From NCBI GenBank assembly GCA_001792895.1, contig MARA01000052.1:62001-126000 (forward strand): a stretch of 64,000 nucleotides of DNA, in the 5' to 3' direction. The stretch comes from Lentinus brumalis. Its lineage: Eukaryota > Basidiomycota > Agaricomycetes > Polyporales > Polyporaceae. The notes under the pieces were generated by a model, which had not been told where the DNA came from, searched no databases, and saw only the letters and a program-made list of their open reading frames with translations. The stretch's first letter is position 1, and each line of letters starts with the position of its first letter. The translations under genes were made by a program, and so were the position numbers. Shown here in pieces: positions 57,691 to 64,000 of the stretch.

Positions 57691-57895
57691 GCGCCTCTCG
57701 CGCCTGGCGTCATCGCGCGACAGCGCAGAGTCCGCAGCCACCGCGAACTTGGACTTGCTCCTCCTCCTCCTCCTCCTCCTCCCCTCTCTTCTGCAATCAA
57801 AGCTCTCTTCTCATCTATCTCGCTGCGACTGCAGGCGACAGACGCGATCCGCTACCGCATCCTCTCAGCTACTCGCGCGGACGCTACATGTCATT
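57691..57895 (+). promoter_or_regulatory. CT-rich promoter region of the transporter
   Basis: A pyrimidine run (CTCCTCCTCCTCCTCCTCCC at about 57760-57782, then CTCTCTTCTGC) lies about 110 bp before the start codon, as is common upstream of fungal transcription starts. No TATA box seen. Confidence 0.45.
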
Positions 57896-60581
57896 ATGAC
57901 CGGCTTCTCGACCATCCCTCTTGCTGAAGAGGGCGGCGAACGCGAGGACTCCCATCTTGCAGGCATAGCCAAGATCTTGGGGCCGCGATGGGCGCAGCTA
58001 CCAGCTATTACAGTCGGTCTGCTGGGAGTGCAGGTCTTCTGGTCCGTGGAGATGTCCTACGGTATGTAACTCACGTCCGCTCCTCGTCCGAACGATCGCA
58101 TTCATACCCATGCAAGGCACGCCCTACCTCTTGTCGCTCGGACTATCCAAGGCCGCGGTTGCAATGGTCTTTCTCGCGGGGCCTATCTCTGGACTCCTCG
58201 TCCAGCCCCTCATAGGTCCGTAACTCTGTCTATACTTACAGCTTTCGCTCGACCTTGCGTCCCAGGCGTCCTCGCAGACAAGTCTAAATCACGCTTTGGT
58301 CGTCGAAGACCGTACATGGTCACTGGCTGTATCATCTGCATAACAGCGATGATGCTGCTAGGTTTCACCCGACCCTTCGCCACCCTCTTCCTGCCCGCAA
58401 AGTCAGTAGCAGTAAGTACTCGCAATCGCACCGCGTCCGAATAACACACTGACTCTCTCCTTCCCAGAACGACCTACTCACGATATGGCTCGCTATCATC
58501 GCTCTCTTCACCATCGACTTCTCAATCAATGCGGGTGCGTCCACATATCGGCGTATAACCAATATCGCTTGACGCTCTCCCGCTCGCAGTTCAAGCAGTG
58601 GATCGCGCGCTCATCATTGATACCCTGCCCTCCGCCGAGCAAGCAGACGCGAACGCATGGGCAGCACGCATGCTTGGTTTCGGAAGCGTCGCAGGATATT
58701 TCATGTCCGTACACACGCCCCTTCAGCTTCGTTTCGACTGACCGAAGCGCAATAGAGGAAACGTGGATATGACGACTGTCTTTCCATTCTTTGGCGACAC
58801 CGAGCTCGAGGTTCTCGCCGTTGTCGGTTCTATCTTACTTCTGCTAACCCATGGCATCACTGCGTTCTGCACGAAAGAGAAGGTAGTGGTGTCGACCAAG
58901 TATGCGTCACATCCCCCAAAGATATTCCTGTCCAGCATGGCCTGACCACGATGTCCAGACGTTCAAATAAGAGCTTCTCAAGAGAGCTCAAGGAGATATG
59001 GCAGAACGCGTTCACACTCCCGCCCGTGATTCGTCAAATCGTACGTATCACTACCCTTCAGCGTAACGAGTACTCATATGCTCGCAGTGCATGATCCAAT
59101 TCTTGTGAGCTCACCTGTACGAGGCGCATCTGCAACCTTTCTAATCTCCCGCAGCTCTTGGGTTGGATGGTTCCCTGTGCTTTTCTACACCTCGGCGTTT
59201 ATTGGCGACCTCCACAAGCAAGCATCCACGCTGCCTCCGGACGACCCTGGGCTAGACGCGGAGTCGACGAGGCTCGGCACTCGCGCATTGTTCTACTCAT
59301 CTCTGCTCAGCTTCGCGGGGAACGTCCTTCTCCCGTTCGTTGTTGCAGAGTCTGCGAGGTCGCGGAGGCTGGTCGAACGCAAGCTTGCACAGGCACATAA
59401 GAGTGCCTGGGTACGGACATATGACCGAGTTAAGGTGCACCTCACCACTCTGTGGGCTGCGGGCCACCTCCTCTTTGCGATATGCATGTTCGCGACCTTG
59501 TGAGCCTGTCGAACTCCACGACAACGGCGTGTTTCGAGACTGACGCATCGGACAGTTTCTACTCGAGCGTTGCCGGCGCGACGTTCTTCACAACACTGAC
59601 CGGTTTTTCGTGGTCGATCACGCAGTGGGCACCATTCTCCTTGGTATGTAGGCAAGTCATCCACTGGCCGAAATGCTGACGCGCCCTGCAGCTGGCCGAA
59701 GCGATTCTCACCGAACAAACTCCTGGGGAAGACGGAGGCGCCATCCTCCTGAACGACACGCGCACACGACGGTCTGGTTCTCTTCATCTTGGCGGTGATG
59801 ACCACGAACGCCAGTTCCTCGTCGGAGAAGAGGAAGAAGACGAAGAAACCCCTGCGCCTCTGCTGCGTAAACACGACATTGATGCACGAACGCTGTCGCT
59901 GGAAGAAGACGTGAGGTCCTTCTCGTCAAACGCTTCCATGGATTCCACGTCCTCCTCTGGCTCCGTTGACTCCGACGGTCGTCCGAAGCCGCACAAGCGA
60001 AGTCACAGCTCGAGCGCACGCCACAGCGGGGATGGGATACATGACGGTGGAGACGACGAGCCACGGGCGGGTCTCGGGCTCGGGCTCCTGCAGAACGCGA
60101 ACGCACGCATGAGCCATATGGACGTGCACTCCATGGCCATGTCGGACTCGTCCACGCTCCATCCTGACGTGGACGACGACGATGGGCACGAAGGAGGGAG
60201 CAAGCGGGGAGGGCTGGCGGCGAAAGCGGGCATCATCCTCGGGATTCACAACGTGTTCATCGTCATCCCGCAGTTCATCATGACCGGGTTCGCGTCGATC
60301 ATCTTTGCGCTGCTGGATCCGTCCAAGAGTCCGAGCTCGGGTCCGGAGCTTGCGGTGAATGGGACGAGCGTGGAGGTGGAGGGCGCGAGGGCGGCGGAGG
60401 CGTTGGTTTCTGGAGGCGGGCCGAACTCATACGGGATCGTGTTCAAGTGAGTTGTTTCTGCTAGTTCGGCGTGCGTGTCGCTGACTGTGGGTTGTTCTAT
60501 GTGTGTAGGGTGGGTGGGCTGTCGGCGACGGTGGCTTTTGTGTTGACTCTGCGGCTTGCGCGCGAGCTACGGCATCACTAG
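57896..60581 (+). CDS. Sucrose/alpha-glucoside proton symporter (GPH/MFS type)
   Basis: Plasma-membrane sugar importer of the glycoside-pentoside-hexuronide group, related to plant SUTs and yeast Sut1. Signature: YGTPYLLSLGLSKAAVAMVF, GPISGLLVQPLIGVLADKS, SRFGRRRPYM (the cytosolic RxGRRR loop), FSINAVQAVDRALI and FSWSITQWAPFSL. The substrate is inferred from the family. Exons: 57896-58061, 58117-58215, 58266-58411, 58468-58534, 58590-58704, 58756-58899, 58959-59040, 59088-59104, 59155-59499, 59556-59643, 59692-60446, 60509-60581, which sum to exactly 698 codons plus stop. Exon 8 has only 17 nt. A Ser/Asp/Glu/His-rich loop of about 170 residues separates LAEAILTEQTPGE from the last helices (IILGIHNVFIVIPQFIMTG) and is likely cytosolic. 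Confidence 0.9.
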
Positions 60582-60881
60582 CGGAGTGTATCGCCAGACG
60601 CGGCACGGACAGCTCGGTATAGTACCGCGTTGTCGCGTTTGTTTCGTTATCTTAGGGGTCTGTCGTGTAATATTATGTTTACGGATCGGTTGGCTTCGCT
60701 CTGTCTCTACGAACGGCCGAGGATTCTATCCAGACTTGGGAGGCAAGTTTGCGAGTCGCGCGAGTGGTGAGTCTGACGTCAGTCCCTCTTCTGCAGGTCA
60801 TGACTGGTCTATGATATACATTACACGGGTGCTCGTAGCGTCCTCTATGAGCAAGTGCACCCAAACCCGAGAGACACGATC
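60582..60881. other. Short convergent 3' intergenic region
   Basis: 300 bp between the stops of two converging genes. It includes TAATATTATG near 60668, which may serve 3' end formation of the transporter. Nothing else is seen. Confidence 0.35.
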
Positions 60882-62159
60882 TCACGAATCCGCACCCTTC
60901 AAAGACTCTCCCGCCAACGGGTGCACATGCGACGTGCCTCCCCCACCACCCAACGGCCCAGATATCCGTCTTCCCGTCCGCACGCCCGCAGGCACCGGGC
61001 TCGACCTCCGCGACCCCGCCGGGCTGCCCGAGCCGCGCCCACGCCCCCCAGGCAGCCGCACGCTGCCCACGGGGGTCGACGCCCCAGACCCAGAGCCCGG
61101 AAGCGGAGACGCTGCCGGGGGCAGCTGGTGCTTCCACGGCATCTTGAGGTGTATCCAGCCGATCCACGTCTGTGCGTACGCTGCACGCTCGCGCTCCTCG
61201 CGCCGACGTTCGAACTGGGCGCGGTAGCGGTCGTAGGACTCCCGGAAGCCGCGGTCGACGCGGGAGGAGAAGATAAGCTCGCCGCGGGGGTTGGAGGCTG
61301 GGGGGATCGGCGCGATGGGGACGGAGGAGCTGCGTCTGCTCGAGCCGCCGGAGGATGGGGATGGGCTGCGTCTGCGCGGGGAGTGGGGGGAGATGGGAGA
61401 GGTTGGTGGGGACGGGCGGGCGAAGAGGAAGGCGAAGGGGTTGAAGGGGAGCTTGGAGCGGAGGGGCGGCTGCCGCATGTTGAGGTACATGTTGAAGCTT
61501 CGGAGGGCGCGATTTGCGTGCGGGACGTACCTGGGAGAGCGCACTCAGCTTTTGGGGTCCGTTCCGTCTCCCGGTCAGCTTGCTCGCCACGCATGACATC
61601 GATTCCGGTGCGTCTTCGCCGAGTTGAAGGCACGGGGCTCGAATATTGCGGGCGAGCTGACTGGAGTGGGGAGGGACAGAAGGAGACGAGTACGCACCTG
61701 TTGGCGTAACTGATCTTCTCCGAGTACATCCCACTCGCAAAGAAGAGCACCAGCGTCGTCACGCTCACGAAGAGCAACCCCGAAGCAAAGTACGGATGGA
61801 CGGTGACATCCGCGTCTTCAGGGTAGATATCCGGGAGGAGTTGATGGAGGAACCACTTGTATGGGTAGCTGAGCATGTTCGTCTGCAAGACGACTTCACA
61901 CAGCAAGAAGGCTGAAATGACTAGAAGCTGGACAAGGAAGACTGCCCATTGCGGACATTCAGTAGGTGATCGAGGCGATCGAGGACATACACGGGGAGGT
62001 TGCAACTCACGCACGTTGGTACCGTCTCTTGCGGCGATTCAGCGCTGCAGCGTTCGTCTTGAGCCGCTCTTCAAACAGCAGCAGGTCACGGTGGGTTGCG
62101 ATGTCATTTGGAGGGTAGAACGAGCCAGCAGGGGACGGGAGCGTCGGCCGCGGAGCCAT
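60882..62159 (-). CDS. SPO7: Spo7-like regulatory subunit of the nuclear-envelope Nem1-Spo7 phosphatase
   Basis: In yeast Spo7 binds the phosphatase Nem1 in the nuclear/ER membrane, and the complex activates the phosphatidate phosphatase Pah1, controlling lipid storage and nuclear shape. The conserved core is DIATHRDLLLFEERLKTNAA with LNRRKRRYQ, then two membrane segments (VQLLVISAFLLCEVVL and LLFVSVTTLVLFFASGMYSE), a lumenal HPYF loop, and ISYANRYVPHANRALRSFN. Exons 62159-62015, 61941-61698 and 61530-60882 join in phase to 345 aa. The introns are 73 and 167 nt. ATG 62159 opens MAPRPTLPSP. The C-terminal ~180 residues are Pro/Ser/Gly/Arg-rich and probably disordered, longer than in yeast. A pseudogene copy lies at 57000-57690. 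Confidence 0.85.
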
Positions 62160-62838
62160 AGGTCGTGGTACACGGCCAAGTCCCGCGCGTCTCTTCCACT
62201 CACCACTCGCCCGGCGCTTATGAACAAACCACAACCCACATGTCCTCGCCAGGCCGGGGTGCCGCAGTCGGTAATGAAGATACCGCAGTTCACGCGGAGA
62301 CAAACGGGTGAGGTATCCAATAAATAACGTTAGATGTCATGAACACTACACTGCAATACGGTGCCATCGGACAGAATTCCTTTCCTTCCGTCCAGATCCA
62401 TTGCTGTGAGGTATAAGAGGAGCGAAACAGTGGGAATGAGAGTGAGAGTGGGGAGTGCAAGTATGTACGCAAATGCAGAGTCCAGGCACACGCGAAGCGC
62501 GAACGCCGACAAGGTCCGTACCGAACCAACAGGCGACGACTAGTCACTACGCAGAGGACCGTGCAGATGAGAAAGTACGGAGAGAGAGAGGATCAAGTGG
62601 GGTGAAGAGGTAAGAAGACAGAAGGCTGTATGCAAACAACTGGTAGAAATTGTAGGAGACGTATCAACAGATGCAGGATGCGATATGTGGGGAATCGGGA
62701 TGCAATGTCTGATGCGTTGAGGTTGCCACTGATTGCGGAGAAGTACGAAATGTGATGATGCATAGATGCGCGAAGAACCACGTCGATAACCTTGAACCTT
62801 GCCCGGTCACCAGCCAGTCAAGCCAGAATCCCCATACC
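62160..62838. promoter_or_regulatory. Upstream region of SPO7 and 3' flank of the next gene
   Basis: Minus-strand promoter of SPO7 should lie here. No clear element is visible. A short GAGAGTGAGAGTGGGGAGTG purine repeat occurs at about 62438-62457. No conserved coding sequence. Confidence 0.35.
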
Positions 62839-64000
62839 TCAGTACGAGGACGTGAGCGCACGGCGCGGGTCCTCGCTCACAGGAGCGTTCCCCCCAACCA
62901 AGAACGTCATCCACCCAAACATGGCCATCAGGAAACGCACGAGCCACGCCGAGTCCGCGCCCAAGCCAAGCCCGGGGCGGAGCTGCAGCGCGAACGCGAT
63001 GTCGAGCGGCTGGCGGGGCGTCCTCTGGCGCGGCCGCCGCACCTCCTGCATCTCGACTTCGAGAGCGTCGTCGGAGAAGAGCGCCCCGGGTAGCATGGGT
63101 GCGGGTGAGTCCGAGCGGGGTGGGGATGGCGTGCCGCCGAGACCAAGCTGGGGAGCGTCGGCTGCGCGAAGAGACCAGGAGGGCTTGCGAGACAGCGTCG
63201 GGGAGGACTGCACCTCGCGCATCTGAGGCGCACGCCGGGCGGGCGAGGGCGTCGGACTGGCGAGTGGCGAACGCATGGGTGTCCGGAGCGGGGTGGCGAA
63301 GGGGGTGGATTGGTTCGAGTGGAGGTCCGGGAGAGGCAGGAGGTCCGGGTCGGCGTGTTCGTCGACAACGATGCGCGGGACGTCGGGCCTCGGTTCGTAT
63401 TGCGGAGGTAGATCCGGGTCCTGGAAAAGCAGCGAACGCTCCGGAGCGTCGTGGAACTTCTCGGAATCGACGTTGTCGTCGTCCGAGTCGATGTCCACGA
63501 GTTTCTCGTTGAGCTCTTCGCTAGACTTCTCGTCGAAGATGTACACCGGCGGGAGCGGCGCGTCGTAGCATATGCGGCGCTTCTCTGGCAAGGGGGCGTT
63601 GCCTCCATCTTCGTCGTCGCGAGACATGTCGAGGCCGACGCGCTTCTCGAGGCGAGGCAGGACATCCCAGGCGAGACCGGACTTGATCATGAAGTTGGCG
63701 GCGTGGTTGTACGCATAGAGACCGGCGGCGACGCAGAAGACAGCGAACAGGGCAGCGAGACAGGAGACAGCGATGACGATGACCGGCGGAGATGAGTAGA
63801 GATCGGCGAAGGTGACGGCAGGAAGTTCCTGGGAGGGCTCATCGGGCGATGCGGCGTCCTCGGATACGGCCTCCGTCGCAGCGACCGAGGCGGCATCGTC
63901 GGACACGGGAAGGACATCGCCGTCGATGTCTTCGAGAGAGCCGGTGCTCTCGAGGTTCTTGAGAATCTCGTAGAGCTGCTTCTCGTCTTGGGTGGGTGAT
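62839..64000 (-). CDS. Unrecognised single-pass membrane protein, partial (5' end outside window)
   Basis: One uninterrupted minus-strand frame runs from the window edge to a stop at 62839, at least 387 codons. No start codon is placed because the frame is open at 64000; the GTG at 63906 is internal (preceded in frame by LEDIDGDVLP). It has an acidic N-terminal part, one clear transmembrane helix (VIVIAVSCLAALFAVFCVAAG), an Asp-rich stretch (DIDSDDDNVDSEKF), a long Pro/Ser-rich tail (TPFATPLRTPMRSPLASPTP) and a C-terminal hydrophobic patch (WLVRFLMAMFGWMTFLVGG). It could be a basidiomycete-specific membrane or tethering protein; no domain known to me. Confidence 0.75.
   Translation of the reverse strand, partial: SPTQDEKQLYEILKNLESTGSLEDIDGDVLPVSDDAASVAATEAVSEDAASPDEPSQELPAVTFADLYSSPPVIVIAVSCLAALFAVFCVAAGLYAYNHAANFMIKSGLAWDVLPRLEKRVGLDMSRDDEDGGNAPLPEKRRICYDAPLPPVYIFDEKSSEELNEKLVDIDSDDDNVDSEKFHDAPERSLLFQDPDLPPQYEPRPDVPRIVVDEHADPDLLPLPDLHSNQSTPFATPLRTPMRSPLASPTPSPARRAPQMREVQSSPTLSRKPSWSLRAADAPQLGLGGTPSPPRSDSPAPMLPGALFSDDALEVEMQEVRRPRQRTPRQPLDIAFALQLRPGLGLGADSAWLVRFLMAMFGWMTFLVGGNAPVSEDPRRALTSSY

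Noticed and set aside
61291..61709. Plus-strand genes opposite SPO7 exon 3
   Set aside because: Shadows of the GC-rich, low-complexity SPO7 tail; the minus-strand frame is continuous and spliced correctly.

Overview
This is nuclear DNA of a filamentous basidiomycete, most likely an agaricomycete. The conserved genes carry many short (47-75 nt) GT-AG introns, coding DNA is GC-rich, and the host proteins and transposons look like those of mushroom-forming fungi. Genus cannot be fixed by eye. The window has two halves: a transposon graveyard from 1 to about 49,400, and a compact gene block from about 49,900 to 64,000.

Repeat half. I find no intact host gene here. Identifiable elements are: a 5' Copia fragment (3639-4943) whose LTR holds a MITE; a decayed chromovirus-type Ty3/Gypsy pol on the minus strand (about 5440-9660); a nearly complete but frameshifted Copia element on the minus strand (10044-15222) with a polypurine tract and a truncated 5' LTR fused to gag; two more LTRs of that family (17553-17978, 21968-22390) that bracket broken multi-exon gene pieces; a Tad1-like LINE (26374-31387) with probable target-site duplications; two complementary, oppositely oriented pieces of a Helitron Rep protein (31440-33640 plus, 40525-43480 minus); a second Copia gag-protease fragment (35900-38145) split by a solo LTR; another solo LTR nested in a MITE (46933-47548); and several short repeat families, two minisatellites, a long hairpin and two facing tRNA-like sequences that could be SINE heads. 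By eye the older elements look CpG-poor and TpG/CpA-rich, while the LINE and the main Copia element still look CpG-rich, which suggests they are younger.

Gene half. In order: a membrane-anchored histidine acid phosphatase/phytase (minus), a Sec24-family COPII coat protein (plus, divergent from the phosphatase), an unprocessed pseudogene copy of SPO7 (minus), a sucrose/glucoside-type GPH transporter with 12 exons (plus), the apparently intact SPO7 gene (minus), and the C-terminal part of an unrecognised single-pass membrane protein running off the right edge (minus). I rebuilt exon structures by hand. The transporter (698 aa) and SPO7 (345 aa) stay in frame throughout. The phosphatase and Sec24 each need one extra base, in both cases in a four-base C run (plus strand), which points to homopolymer errors in the assembly or to recent mutations.

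I see no operon, CRISPR array, biosynthetic cluster or obvious new defence system. The most unusual features are the layered insertions with readable empty sites, the split and inverted Helitron, the unrecognised gene fragments between same-family LTRs, and the duplicated SPO7 locus around the transporter.
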